From Candidatus Latescibacterota bacterium (GTDB lineage Bacteria > Latescibacterota > UBA2968), in contig JAJEHL010000049.1 in the NCBI GenBank assembly GCA_022823725.1, positions 390,128 to 454,127 on the forward strand: 64,000 nucleotides of DNA, in the 5' to 3' direction. Shown here piece after piece: positions 35,213 to 44,177 of this stretch. The position numbers and the translations under genes were made by a program. The notes beneath the pieces were generated by a model, which was not told where the DNA came from, ran no database searches, and was given only the letters and a program-made list of their open reading frames with translations. Every line of letters starts with the position of its first letter. Within the stretch, counting starts at the first letter, position 1.

Positions 35213-35800
35213 TTACAATCCTATGCTGCGCTTTTTGTAGGCTTTGCGGATTTCTTTTTCGTCTGTCCATATAATTTCTGATGAGACCAGGTCCGTCAGT
35301 TGGAAGGTGGCTTTGTAGTAGATGAGTTTGTCTTTGCCAACTTCCTGTACATTCGCGCTGAGTGTGCCCGTGAGGATCAGGTCTGATCCGGTCTGTTTGC
35401 CCGGTGCTTTGGCCTGTGTGGGATCGACGTAGCCCGATTGTTGATATTCGTATTCTGTGGCGATGTCTTTGCGGTTGGTGACATCGACAAAGCGCACTTT
35501 GCCGCTCTGGATCAATGCGGTTTTGATTTTATCAGAGAGAGCTACCATGTCGATGTGTTCGGTGGTGCGATTGCGCATTTTGCCGAGCATGATGGCGGGT
35601 TCGGGCCTGTTCAATGGTGCTTTGAGGATTGAATCGACGACTTTTTTAGCGATGAGTTGCATGTCGTTTTCGTTAAAGCGGTCGTCGAGCAAGGCGATGG
35701 TTTTGGGGTCTTCATACGTCCCTTTTGTAAAGGCTCTGGGACCAGCGCATCCGGTCGTGAGACCGATCAGGGCGATTGCTGCATAGGTGATGAGTTTCAT
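35213..35800 (-). CDS. lpoB: Penicillin-binding protein activator LpoB-like lipoprotein
   Basis: Lipoprotein of 195 residues. The signal ends in a lipobox (LTTGC), with Cys at about 18. The mature part matches LpoB: TIALLDDRFNENDMQLIAKK, MLGKMRNRTTEHIDM, LIQSGKVRFVD, GSDLILTGTL, YYKATFQLTDLVSSEIIWTD. In Enterobacteria LpoB spans from the outer membrane to stimulate PBP1b; homologues in other phyla are found beside COG3014 proteins, as here. It is the last gene of the operon starting at 38096. Confidence 0.88.
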   Translation of the reverse strand: MKLITYAAIALIGLTTGCAGPRAFTKGTYEDPKTIALLDDRFNENDMQLIAKKVVDSILKAPLNRPEPAIMLGKMRNRTTEHIDMVALSDKIKTALIQSGKVRFVDVTNRKDIATEYEYQQSGYVDPTQAKAPGKQTGSDLILTGTLSANVQEVGKDKLIYYKATFQLTDLVSSEIIWTDEKEIRKAYKKRSIGL

Positions 35801-35830
35801 GGCTTAGCTCCTTAGTTGAGAGGTGAAAGT

Positions 35831-35860
35831 ATCCGCAGATGAACGCAGATGAACGCAGAA
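35831..35860. repeat. CGCAGATG dispersed repeat, copy 1
   Basis: Begins ATCCGCAGATGAACGCAGAT and continues with a further GAACGCAG unit (a 10-base step). A degenerate partner (ACACAGATGAAAGG) follows at 35886-35899. It lies between the LpoB gene and the next operon gene. The same element recurs at 38271 and 63848. Confidence 0.7.
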
Positions 35861-35905
35861 AAAACGCGAGTAATTTGAGCGTTTTACACAGATGAAAGGT
35901 GTGTC

Positions 35906-36718
35906 TTATCGCCATTCGCATTCCATGCGCGTGTCAATCATGTGCCATTTATCTGGCAAAACTACATCCTGTTTGTAGCGAATGTAGGCGCGGCAGTCTT
36001 GAATGGGTGAACTGACCGGGTAGTCCATTTGATATGTTTGAACCCGCGAGAGGTCTATCGTCGGTATCTCGTCGATTTGATGGATGCCCGGGCGCGAGGA
36101 TGTAAATATCCGAACGGTTTTGCTGCCGTGTGTTTTGAGTGGGATTGTTCCCGAGAAGGTGACGCGCCGAATTTTTCGCGGGAGCAACGGGTCTGTGGCG
36201 TCGATCAGGGTGTCTCTTTTCCACTGTCCGGCGAGCACGGTGTTTAAGTCCGCAGTGAAGACGCGCTGGATCTCTCCATCGGGAATGATGACGTAGAGAA
36301 AGCGATGGCGCGCTGTTTTGGAAACGCCGTCAAAGGTCAGGTAAATGGTGAGGTTGAGCGATTGGTTGGGCGCGAGCGCGTGTTTGGAGATGGCCTGTAT
36401 CACGACGGACTCGATACCGTCTTTTTTGAGTGCGATCAGTCCTTCGGCAGATGCATCGCCCGCATATCGCCGCTCGGAAATCATCTGTGCGATTTGGTCG
36501 GGTTTAAAGTCACTTTGTACCAATTGCAACAGGTCCTCACGGGTGAAGGGGAGTTGATCTGTGCGTTCATAAACCGCGGGTAGTTCTCCGCCGTCCCATT
36601 CGACGAGGTTGACGACGATGCCCCGCGTGGGCGGCAGGTCTGATTTTGTCGCGTTTGCCGTTGAAACCAGCAGGCTGAGAACGATGAACAACAGAAGGCT
36701 TCGGTTTGAAATTTTCAT
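35906..36718 (-). CDS. Periplasmic protein of unknown function in the LpoB operon
   Basis: Protein of 270 residues with a signal peptide (LLLFIVLSLLVSTANA, cut before TKSD). A helical segment at about 60-115 reads like a short conserved domain (PFTREDLLQLVQSDFKPDQI, then MISERRYAGDASAEGLIALK). The rest is beta-rich and ends in CEWR. I do not recognise a family. Placement between COG3014-like and LpoB-like genes, 19 bases after the former, implies a role in the same envelope system, perhaps sensing or regulating cell-wall synthases. Confidence 0.7.
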   Translation of the reverse strand: MKISNRSLLLFIVLSLLVSTANATKSDLPPTRGIVVNLVEWDGGELPAVYERTDQLPFTREDLLQLVQSDFKPDQIAQMISERRYAGDASAEGLIALKKDGIESVVIQAISKHALAPNQSLNLTIYLTFDGVSKTARHRFLYVIIPDGEIQRVFTADLNTVLAGQWKRDTLIDATDPLLPRKIRRVTFSGTIPLKTHGSKTVRIFTSSRPGIHQIDEIPTIDLSRVQTYQMDYPVSSPIQDCRAYIRYKQDVVLPDKWHMIDTRMECEWR

Positions 36719-36737
36719 TGTGTTCCTCCTTGTGGAA

Positions 36738-38096
36738 TTATTGATAAACTCTGTGATTCAAGAACGTGCGTTGACCGGGTTTGATTTCGATATTGGTAAA
36801 TGTTTCGGTTTCGATAATGCGGCCGTTGGCGTCGAGTGCTTCGAGTGTGATGGTGTGGGTGCCTGGTGGCAGTTCGAGGCGGCCGATTTGAATATTGTGG
36901 GGCAAGGAGACCCAACTGCGCGTATCGGCGATTTCGGTTGAGATGTTGAACAGGTTGACGAAGAAACCGAGGATTTCATTTTCATCTTTGGCCTCTCGGT
37001 GGGCTATGTATTTCACAAGCCCGCGTGCAATTGTTCTGATCATAATCCTCGGGTAGTGATCCTGGAGCGATGTTTTTGCTATCGCGGCGTAATTTTGGGC
37101 GATCTGTGTCTGAATGGTGCGGTTTCCTGCGCGTATGAGAATGCGCTTTGTGCGGGGGGCGATGGCTTCGTACTTGGGGAGGACGACGCGCAACCAGTAT
37201 TCGACGTCGCGAATGGGATATACGCGGTGGCGGCGGTATGAGATTTCGGTGGCGATAGAAGATACTTTGTCGCCTTTGCTGTGTTTGATGTCTTCTTCGT
37301 AAATGGGGAGATCAATTTCCTCTTGCACTTTGCGGGGGATAAAACCGATTTCAGTAAAGATCACGAGTTCGCCATTGCCCACAGGCGGTACAAAGGGCAG
37401 GATGTTGAGCGAGGCAAAGCGCATGTCGGTGCCCTCACCGTTGAGAATGTCATCTACCTGTTTGAGGTCTTTGGCGATGGTTTGAGGTGGGGCAGTGTGG
37501 AACTTTTTTTCGTAGTATGAATAGGCGTCTTGGGCGTGTCGATAGGAGACGCGGGCGTCGTTGAATTCGCCGGTGGCTTCGTAGAACAGGCCGGTGATGT
37601 AGTGAATGAAGGCGTCGTTTTTGTAACTCGTCTGTCCATTGTGAATGGCGTATTGGTCGAGTTTCAAATTGGCTTTTCGACATTCGACAAGGGCGTCTTC
37701 AGGGAGGCCCAGATACCAGTAGTTCAACGCGCGATAGTAGTGGACGGCAACCATTTCAAAGCTATCGCCGCGGTAGTTGCGTATGGCGTCGTTGGTCAAA
37801 AATGCGGCGGTTTCTCGGGAAACCGAGCGGGTATAGAGTCGATCTGATAGCCGCTCGGCTTCTGCAAAATAGCGGTTAGATGTTTCGTAGTGGCCCTGGT
37901 AGTGGGTGAGGAGACCATTTTCAAGGAGATAGAGCAATTGGTTGCCTCTTTTTCTCGACTTTTTGATTTTTGCACGGGCATCTTCGTAATTGCGCGCGCG
38001 CAAGCTCGTGCGAAAGTCACCCGAAAAGTGCGAATAGGTGGCACAGCCGTGTAACGAGATCGCTATCAGAAGCACTATGTAGTAAATTGATTTCAC
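36738..38096 (-). CDS. COG3014 family lipoprotein with TPR-like repeats
   Basis: Lipoprotein of 452 residues. The lipobox SLHGC places Cys near residue 18. Helical TPR-like repeats at about 40-200 (HYYRALNYWYLGLPEDALVECRK, quoted in part: YYRALNYWYLGLPEDALVEC) bind partner proteins, and a beta-rich C-terminal half ends in a domain with QRTFLNHRVYQ. COG3014 proteins recur next to LpoB in several phyla and are thought to work with it at the outer membrane; the mechanism is not established. First gene of the operon, behind a sigma-54-type promoter. Confidence 0.8.
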   Translation of the reverse strand: MKSIYYIVLLIAISLHGCATYSHFSGDFRTSLRARNYEDARAKIKKSRKRGNQLLYLLENGLLTHYQGHYETSNRYFAEAERLSDRLYTRSVSRETAAFLTNDAIRNYRGDSFEMVAVHYYRALNYWYLGLPEDALVECRKANLKLDQYAIHNGQTSYKNDAFIHYITGLFYEATGEFNDARVSYRHAQDAYSYYEKKFHTAPPQTIAKDLKQVDDILNGEGTDMRFASLNILPFVPPVGNGELVIFTEIGFIPRKVQEEIDLPIYEEDIKHSKGDKVSSIATEISYRRHRVYPIRDVEYWLRVVLPKYEAIAPRTKRILIRAGNRTIQTQIAQNYAAIAKTSLQDHYPRIMIRTIARGLVKYIAHREAKDENEILGFFVNLFNISTEIADTRSWVSLPHNIQIGRLELPPGTHTITLEALDANGRIIETETFTNIEIKPGQRTFLNHRVYQ

Positions 38097-38140
38097 CGCA
38101 CTTTTCTCCGTTGAGGTTTTTGCGTGCGGTAAAAGTGTTC

Positions 38141-38156
38141 TGCAAATAGCGTGCCA
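38141..38156 (-). promoter_or_regulatory. Sigma-54 (-24/-12) promoter of the COG3014-LpoB operon
   Basis: Minus strand TGGCACGCTATTTGCA matches the sigma-54 consensus TGGCACG-N4-TTGCA at every defined base, with the GG and GC dinucleotides in correct phase. The predicted transcript start lies about 34 bases ahead of ATG 38096. The A/T-rich stretch 38170-38205 just upstream could hold an IHF-like bend. Confidence 0.7.
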
Positions 38157-38403
38157 ATCGGGGTGAATTATTTTAAGTTATTTAATTACAATAAGATATG
38201 GAAATGGGGAAAAGGAGAGATATGTAGCGCAATGGCACAGGTGTGAATTTTTGCAACAGTTTGGAAGGCAATCCGCAGATGACGCAGATGAAAGGCGAGC
38301 GTGGATTAAACGGATTTAAGGGGCGTGCGAATGAGATAGAACATAGGGGCGACCCGTTGTAAACCGCTCTTGGTCACCCAACCAGTCCCTTGTATTCTAT
38401 CCA
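38157..38403. other. Gene-free region with dispersed repeats and a hairpin
   Basis: No credible gene. The region contains a second CGCAGATG element (38271-38295, ATCCGCAGATGACGCAGATG), a GATTAAACGGATTTAAGG tail (38303-38320) and the imperfect inverted pair GGGGCGACC (38347-38355)/GGTCACCC (38371-38378). It ends with a CCATCAGTGTCCATCGGTGG element (38401-38420) that runs into the end of the next gene. These look like remnants of small non-autonomous repeats. Confidence 0.6.
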
Positions 38404-40545
38404 TCAGTGTCCATCGGTGGTTACAATTTTCAGTTGCTTAATCGTTGTTTCTACAGGTACAAGAGAGGCGGATATATCAGGGAGATTCTCTATTTGGACT
38501 GAAACGCGCTGGTCTTTTAGGAGGAAAAAAAAGGCGTCCATTTGAGCGAAGTGCTCTGTTGGGATGAATATTTGTTGTGTTAAGAGTGCCTGGTCCGCAA
38601 AGATTGAAACCCTGATACTCGCATGTTCGCGGAATGCGCTCAGGCGTTTTACTGTGATTCTCGTTTCGTATTCTCCAAAGGCAAAGCTTTGTGATCGCTC
38701 TGGTGTCGCAGGTTTTTTTGCTTGAAATGTGAACAGGTATTTTCCGGGTTTCAGGTCATAAGTCGGGGTTGTTATGACGCCTTCGCGAAGTGTTGCGGTA
38801 TTGCGGATGTTGATTTGTACGCCTGTGGGAGATAGCTTGCAGGTGTCAAATGCAATAGTGCCGGGGTGCAACGGTTCGTGCGGTATCTGATTTGCGATGA
38901 TCAGCGAGGGACTTGTGGAAAATACATCGAGCATGGTTGCGGCATTTTGTTTGATGTAACCTTTTCCAATATTTTGTTCGATATAATTGTTCTCGATGTA
39001 TTGCAGAATATGCTCGTCGGAGATTTTGTCGATGATTGCCTGTTTTGTCTGTATTTCCTCATTGTGATAAGTGTAAATTTGAGATACTTCGGCTGGCAAG
39101 ACATAGTGTGTGCGGTCTCGATTTTGTTCCGCGCTCATTATTTCAATGGGTTGTATCGCATAGTCGTATTTTAATCTGTCGAGGTCTTGTTCGTGAATAC
39201 GCAGTTCTCTGGCAAAGACGATTTTTTGCACATCTTCCATCGCGTTGAGCGTATCTATGACTGCGCTTCTGGTATCTCTGGTGTTGTGCAATACCCAGCC
39301 CGTTTGATAGGCGTCATAGGCGTGCGGTAGTAAAATGAGCGAGGCTGCGAGACATATAATCGGAATTGATTTTTTGAGCTTTGGATAAAAGTGTACCAAT
39401 GCCACATGCAGATTGTGAAAAGCAACACCTGCAAAAACGGCGATAAATGGGTACACCTGTATAAAATTGCGGTGGAAATTGACGGTCATGTCGCTCATAA
39501 ATAAAAGATAGATCACGGGAAATAATATGATCAGGAGCAATATCGGTCGGGAAATTGTCCCCGCCAGACCGATTGCAAACAGGATGGTGCCGGTTAGTCC
39601 GATGTTCTGGTAAAATTCTCGTATTTGAAACGCAAAATAATCCCATCCAGGGCTGATTGTGGCGCCTGGGTGTCCCGTAGTTTTGTAGTATGTAATTTGA
39701 TGTAAAATGTCTTTGATAAAAGTTGGGAAGTCGAGAATTGCATAGGGCATGATGAGGAAGAAAGTCACCGTGGGTAGGCAGGGGATCGCGAGCCAGTAAA
39801 ATTTTTGGCGTGGAATTTTATCCCGATAGGACATCCAGGTCAGCGATGCAATGGGGAGCAAAATTGCGAGGCCCGAATTGTATTTTGTCGCTGTGGCAAA
39901 TCCTACGCATATTAAGCTAAAGATGAAATAGATGATTTTTTTTTGGTCGATGAACAAAATGGAGAATAGGGCGGCAAGCGAGACAAATAGGGCGACTGGT
40001 GCGTCCATTGTTACAAAACCCGAATGAACTATGTGGATCGATAGAACAGATAAAAAAAGGGCCGATATGATGCCCGTCCATCTGTTGCATATCGTCTTGC
40101 TGATTAAATAGGTGATAAATACTGTTGCGGTACCCATTGTGGCAGTCAAAAGACGATTCCAAAAATAAAAGTTCGGATGAGATATCGTCCAGTGCCAGCC
40201 AGTATCGGCTGCAATGCGTATGTTTGCTAAGCTTGACAAATTGCCTGTGAATGAGAGATAAATACGGTATAACTGATCAACTAACAGATTTAAATAAATC
40301 ATCAGAGAACCGTACTTAAAAAAATGGGGGTTGTAATCCCCCGTTTTCATTATCTGAAGCGCGTTGCTGGCCGTAAGTGGTTCATCCCAAAAATACAAAT
40401 AGGGCAAACCGATGTTTAATTGGAAATATCGAAAGATAAATGCAAAGAAGATGACGAGGAGGATGATAGATGTGAAATAGTGCTTCACTATCGCAGGGAG
40501 GATAACGGGAAAATTGGCTTTAACGGACGCGAGAAAATCACCCAT
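38404..40545 (-). CDS. GT39-like integral-membrane glycosyltransferase
   Basis: Protein of 713 residues. Roughly ten to twelve membrane segments fill the first 440 residues. The acidic motif YFWDEPLTASNA in the first extracytoplasmic loop is typical of PMT/ArnT-type transferases that use polyprenyl-phosphate sugars. A soluble C-terminal part of about 270 residues with a beta-rich end follows, longer than usual. The last five residues (TTDGH) are encoded by a dispersed repeat, so the native end may be displaced. It overlaps the upstream fusion gene by eight bases (ATGGGTGA) and closes the exopolysaccharide operon. Confidence 0.8.
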   Translation of the reverse strand: MGDFLASVKANFPVILPAIVKHYFTSIILLVIFFAFIFRYFQLNIGLPYLYFWDEPLTASNALQIMKTGDYNPHFFKYGSLMIYLNLLVDQLYRIYLSFTGNLSSLANIRIAADTGWHWTISHPNFYFWNRLLTATMGTATVFITYLISKTICNRWTGIISALFLSVLSIHIVHSGFVTMDAPVALFVSLAALFSILFIDQKKIIYFIFSLICVGFATATKYNSGLAILLPIASLTWMSYRDKIPRQKFYWLAIPCLPTVTFFLIMPYAILDFPTFIKDILHQITYYKTTGHPGATISPGWDYFAFQIREFYQNIGLTGTILFAIGLAGTISRPILLLIILFPVIYLLFMSDMTVNFHRNFIQVYPFIAVFAGVAFHNLHVALVHFYPKLKKSIPIICLAASLILLPHAYDAYQTGWVLHNTRDTRSAVIDTLNAMEDVQKIVFARELRIHEQDLDRLKYDYAIQPIEIMSAEQNRDRTHYVLPAEVSQIYTYHNEEIQTKQAIIDKISDEHILQYIENNYIEQNIGKGYIKQNAATMLDVFSTSPSLIIANQIPHEPLHPGTIAFDTCKLSPTGVQINIRNTATLREGVITTPTYDLKPGKYLFTFQAKKPATPERSQSFAFGEYETRITVKRLSAFREHASIRVSIFADQALLTQQIFIPTEHFAQMDAFFFLLKDQRVSVQIENLPDISASLVPVETTIKQLKIVTTDGH

Positions 40546-42142
40546 TAGATAAATCCTCTGCGCGCTTTTGTGCGATGAGTAGAAAATTCCACGCCTCGCT
40601 CTCCACGCGGTGCAAGCGATCTAAAAATAGAGCACCGAGTTGGACGACAAAAAATCCAACGCGCACAAAGGGGATTAGAGGACCGCGCTCAAAACGCGCC
40701 AGATAATAACAGAATCGCGTCCCGGCTGTGACCCAAAATCCCGCAAGTGCTCGCGTTGCATGGACGGTCAGGCCCGATTGCTCAGCGAGATAGCGCAATC
40801 CATAAGGCGTAAATCGAAAATAATCGTGGGGGACTTCGTGCAAACCCCAAATATGGGGTGCGGTGAGAATCAAGTAGCCATTCGGTCGCAATACGCGTGC
40901 CATTTCGTCAATCGCCAATTGGGGATGCGGCACATGTTCCAGAACCTGATTGCACAACACGGTATCGCAGGTCCCATCTCGAAAGGGGAGGGCCAATACA
41001 TCGCCCCACACGTCGGCGTGCTCATATCGCGTGCGTCCTTTTTCCAGGCCGATGTATTGTTGTACGCGCGACCCAAAAATGCCGACATAAGGCTTATTGC
41101 CACACCCTGCATCCAGCAATTTTCCACTTACAAATCCTTTTACTTCGTCCATTGTCTGACGCATTGTGCGGTGGATCAACCAGTTTTTGCCAAATAGGCC
41201 AACCGGGCGTCCATCGCATCCATCGCGTTCCATATCCACGCGCGACAATCCCTTCCACGCACCAATGGCGAGACACGCAACACCAACCAGACTGATCCAG
41301 TTTCCCAGGGCGAACACGAGGGCCAGACCACCCAAAACAATGCCTGTCAGCCACATCAGAGCGACTGCTGCACGCACTGGTAGTCCCCATTGTATCAATC
41401 GCTGTGCGACGTGGTCTCGGCTGGGTCGGACAATGGATCGACCTTTGGCAAATCGGATCGCACTGATAAATACTGCTTCAAATATGGGTAGGCCCAGGGC
41501 GACCAAAGGTCCGATGACGCCCATAAGGCCGCCAATATGATTTGCGACAGAAACAGCCATACTACTCAGCAAAAAGCCAATTAACAGGCTTCCGGTGTCG
41601 CCCATCAGGATGCGGGCGGGGTGAAAATTGTGTACTAAATATCCCGTGAGTGCGCCCGCTGTTACGAGTGCCCAATCACCAGCACTTATCAACCACAAAC
41701 TCAGCGAAGCAATGGTTCCACTGCCCGCCGAAAGGCCGTCTTCCATGTCCAGAACATTGAACGCATGGCACATCCAGACCATCCACAACGCGGTCAGTGT
41801 GGCGTCTATCCAGATAATATTTGTGAGATGGATACGCGGGCCAAGCCAGGCGGCAATGCCCGCAACTGCAAGGGTCAATGCAAATTTGTGTAGCGGCGCA
41901 AAAGGCTTCCGGTCGTCTAATATGCCGATAAATGCCATTCCTACAGCACCGATAACGAGGCCTAATGGAAGGGATTGAGGCAAGAACCAGAAGCCACAAA
42001 AAAGAGCGGCCAGCAAAGCTGTACCGCCCAGAGTTGAAACAGGCGCGTCGGGCGCATCAAAACGGCGTGCTATCAGGCGCGCAACCGCCGTGAATAAAGC
42101 CGATAGAATTGCGGTAATACCAAATAAGATAACGGGCGTCAA
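40538..42142 (-). CDS. WecA/MraY-like sugar-phosphate transferase fused to a SAM methyltransferase
   Basis: Two-domain protein of 534 residues. Residues 1 to about 300 form a polytopic GT4/PNPT domain with the Asp motifs GILDDRKP (near 73) and FNVLDMEDGLSAGSG (near 132) and the family pattern ARILMGDTGSLLIGF. This domain would attach a sugar-phosphate to undecaprenyl phosphate. From about 320 a class I methyltransferase follows: LLDAGCGNKPYVGIFG, the acidic VWGDVLALPFRDG, and CDTVLCNQVLEHVPHPQL. TTG start with AAGG upstream, nine bases after the aminotransferase stop. The fusion is unusual. Confidence 0.85.
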   Translation of the reverse strand: MTPVILFGITAILSALFTAVARLIARRFDAPDAPVSTLGGTALLAALFCGFWFLPQSLPLGLVIGAVGMAFIGILDDRKPFAPLHKFALTLAVAGIAAWLGPRIHLTNIIWIDATLTALWMVWMCHAFNVLDMEDGLSAGSGTIASLSLWLISAGDWALVTAGALTGYLVHNFHPARILMGDTGSLLIGFLLSSMAVSVANHIGGLMGVIGPLVALGLPIFEAVFISAIRFAKGRSIVRPSRDHVAQRLIQWGLPVRAAVALMWLTGIVLGGLALVFALGNWISLVGVACLAIGAWKGLSRVDMERDGCDGRPVGLFGKNWLIHRTMRQTMDEVKGFVSGKLLDAGCGNKPYVGIFGSRVQQYIGLEKGRTRYEHADVWGDVLALPFRDGTCDTVLCNQVLEHVPHPQLAIDEMARVLRPNGYLILTAPHIWGLHEVPHDYFRFTPYGLRYLAEQSGLTVHATRALAGFWVTAGTRFCYYLARFERGPLIPFVRVGFFVVQLGALFLDRLHRVESEAWNFLLIAQKRAEDLSNG

Positions 42143-42150
42143 AACATACC

Positions 42151-43257
42151 TTAGGGTTGAAAGTCGCGCACGGCTGCGATGACTTGTCCAATTTCGTTTT
42201 CGGTCATGCTTGGGAACAAGGGCAGCGTGACCAGATCGCGCCACACAGCATCGGTGACAGGCAAGTCTGTGCGATAGGGTTTGTACACTTCAAATAAATG
42301 GCAGGGTTTGTAGTGTACGCCCGCGTCGATATTGTGCTGCACCAGATGATCTATCAATTCATCGCGTTGGGACACGCGTGCCACATAAGCGTGCATTGCA
42401 CTGCGAACATGGGGTTTTTCTACGGGTGTTTGTATCCAGTCGAAGGCGGCAAAAGCACGTCCATATTCCAAAAAAATCTCTCGGCGTTGTGCATTGGCTG
42501 ACTCCAATTTACCCAATTGCACCAGCCCAATTGCCGCATTGAGATCGTTCATATAGCATTTATAGCCGAGTTCGCCTACTTCGTATTCCCATCGGCGCTC
42601 TGCGCCATTTTTTCGAAAACGATCATAAGTGCCGCGCGAAATGCCCATCCAGCGCAATTTTCGCGCGCGTTCGGCGAGGTCTGAATTATTGGTGGTCAAC
42701 ATTCCACCGTCACAGGTTGACAAATTTTTGCGCGCATCAAAACTAAAACACGTCACTGTGCCCACACCGCCGATCATCCGATCTTTGTAACGCGCGCCAC
42801 TGGCGTGTGCGGCGTCTTCCACAACTGGAATCCCATTTGCAATGGATAGAATCTCATCCATGTCGCAGGGGTGCCCGGCAAAATGCACGACCATTATCGC
42901 CCGGGTGCGCGGCGTGATCTTAGCGGCAATTGCTTTTGGATCGATATTGAGTGTTTCGGGATCTATGTCGCAAAAAACCGGTGTGGCTCCATTTTGCAAA
43001 ATTGCGTGATTGGTTGAGACAAAGGTCAGCGGTGTGGTAATGACCTCGCCTCCTTCGATATCCAGTATTTTTAGAGCCAACAGAAGTGCTGCAGAGCACG
43101 AGTTGACAGATACGGCGTGTTGTGCCCCCACATAATGGGCAAATCGCGCTTCGAGTTCTTCGACTTTTTCCCCGGGCCCAACCCAACCGGACATCAATAC
43201 CTCGCGGACAGCTTCGACTTCTGCGTCGTCAAACCAGGGACGAAAAATGGGAATCAT
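42151..43257 (-). CDS. DegT/DnrJ/EryC1/StrS aminotransferase
   Basis: PLP-dependent sugar aminotransferase of 368 residues. It opens IPIFRPWFDDAEVEAVREVL. The catalytic lysine is in CFSFDARKNLSTCDGGML and the PLP Asp in VVEDAAHASGARY, followed by ARKLRWMG and GYKCYMNDLNAAIGL. Enzymes of this family transfer amino groups to nucleotide-linked keto sugars for O-antigen or exopolysaccharide. The start is ATG 43257 behind GGAAGG; a longer frame upstream overlaps the glycosyltransferase. Stop and start share ATGA with the upstream gene. Confidence 0.93.
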   Translation of the reverse strand: MIPIFRPWFDDAEVEAVREVLMSGWVGPGEKVEELEARFAHYVGAQHAVSVNSCSAALLLALKILDIEGGEVITTPLTFVSTNHAILQNGATPVFCDIDPETLNIDPKAIAAKITPRTRAIMVVHFAGHPCDMDEILSIANGIPVVEDAAHASGARYKDRMIGGVGTVTCFSFDARKNLSTCDGGMLTTNNSDLAERARKLRWMGISRGTYDRFRKNGAERRWEYEVGELGYKCYMNDLNAAIGLVQLGKLESANAQRREIFLEYGRAFAAFDWIQTPVEKPHVRSAMHAYVARVSQRDELIDHLVQHNIDAGVHYKPCHLFEVYKPYRTDLPVTDAVWRDLVTLPLFPSMTENEIGQVIAAVRDFQP

Positions 43258-44177
43258 GGACCTTCCTCCACAGCACCGTGAGTTAGTATAAACCAGTAAG
43301 CCCGCAAACGCGCTTGTGCTTCTGTGCGATGCCTGCGTGCAAATAAAAACACACTTCCCCAGAGTAATGTGCGCAATGTCATTTCTATAGGACGCAGGAG
43401 CCTGAGTAAGCGTGTGGCCCATTGTCCCAGGTGTTTGGAAATAAAATAGGTATAAGATGCTTCGCTGACCACGAGCATCCGCGTCAATGCCTGTTTGGAA
43501 CTTTCGCCCCCAATGTGTATGCCTTCAGCGTCGGGCAAATATATAACCTGCCAACCCGCTCGGTTGATGCACAGGCCGAGATCTACATCTTCGTAGTACA
43601 TAAAAATGGCCTCGTCCAACCCGTTGACAGCATCCAGCACGCGGCGACGAACCGCGAAACACGCCCCGGTCACCCAGGCTACAGCTTCGGGTTTGGAGGG
43701 CTTTCGCCGCCGAAATTTAAGCAATGGAAATATTAGATGCAATAAGAATTTACGACAGATTTCGTCTCTGAGTCTGGGTGCTTCACCGCACGAGGCGAGC
43801 ACCTGCCCATCCGCGTCTTTTAGTTTCGGACCCACCATGCCCACATTGGGGTGTGTGTTCAAAAATTCGACCATTGTATTCACTGCATCTGGTCGCAACA
43901 CGACATCGGGATTCATGGCTACGACAATCGCGCTTTGTGAAACAGCAACACCGCGGTTCACTGCGCTCCCGAAGCCCAGATTTTCTCCGGTTTGAACCAC
44001 GCGCACGCGATCGCCATAAGTTTCCAATGCCTCCAGGCTGTTGTCAGACGATGCGTTATCCACTACGATCACATCGAGATCTATTCCACGCTGATTGAGT
44101 AATGCGACAATGCACTGCGCCAGATTTTCTCCGGCATTCCAATTGACCACTATTGCTGTGACGCGCTCAGACATCAT
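43254..44177 (-). CDS. Family 2 glycosyltransferase
   Basis: Inverting GT-A glycosyltransferase of 307 residues of the rhamnosyltransferase-like group. TAIVVNWNAGENLAQCIVAL opens the nucleotide-binding fold, VVDNASSDNS and AMNPDVVLRPDAV supply the Asp residues, and VTGACFAVRRRVLDAV and YYEDVDLGLCINRAG give the acceptor site with its ED pair. A hydrophobic C-terminal segment may hold it at the membrane. It probably extends the lipid-linked sugar made by the WecA-like fusion downstream. Confidence 0.92.
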   Translation of the reverse strand: MMSERVTAIVVNWNAGENLAQCIVALLNQRGIDLDVIVVDNASSDNSLEALETYGDRVRVVQTGENLGFGSAVNRGVAVSQSAIVVAMNPDVVLRPDAVNTMVEFLNTHPNVGMVGPKLKDADGQVLASCGEAPRLRDEICRKFLLHLIFPLLKFRRRKPSKPEAVAWVTGACFAVRRRVLDAVNGLDEAIFMYYEDVDLGLCINRAGWQVIYLPDAEGIHIGGESSKQALTRMLVVSEASYTYFISKHLGQWATRLLRLLRPIEMTLRTLLWGSVFLFARRHRTEAQARLRAYWFILTHGAVEEGP

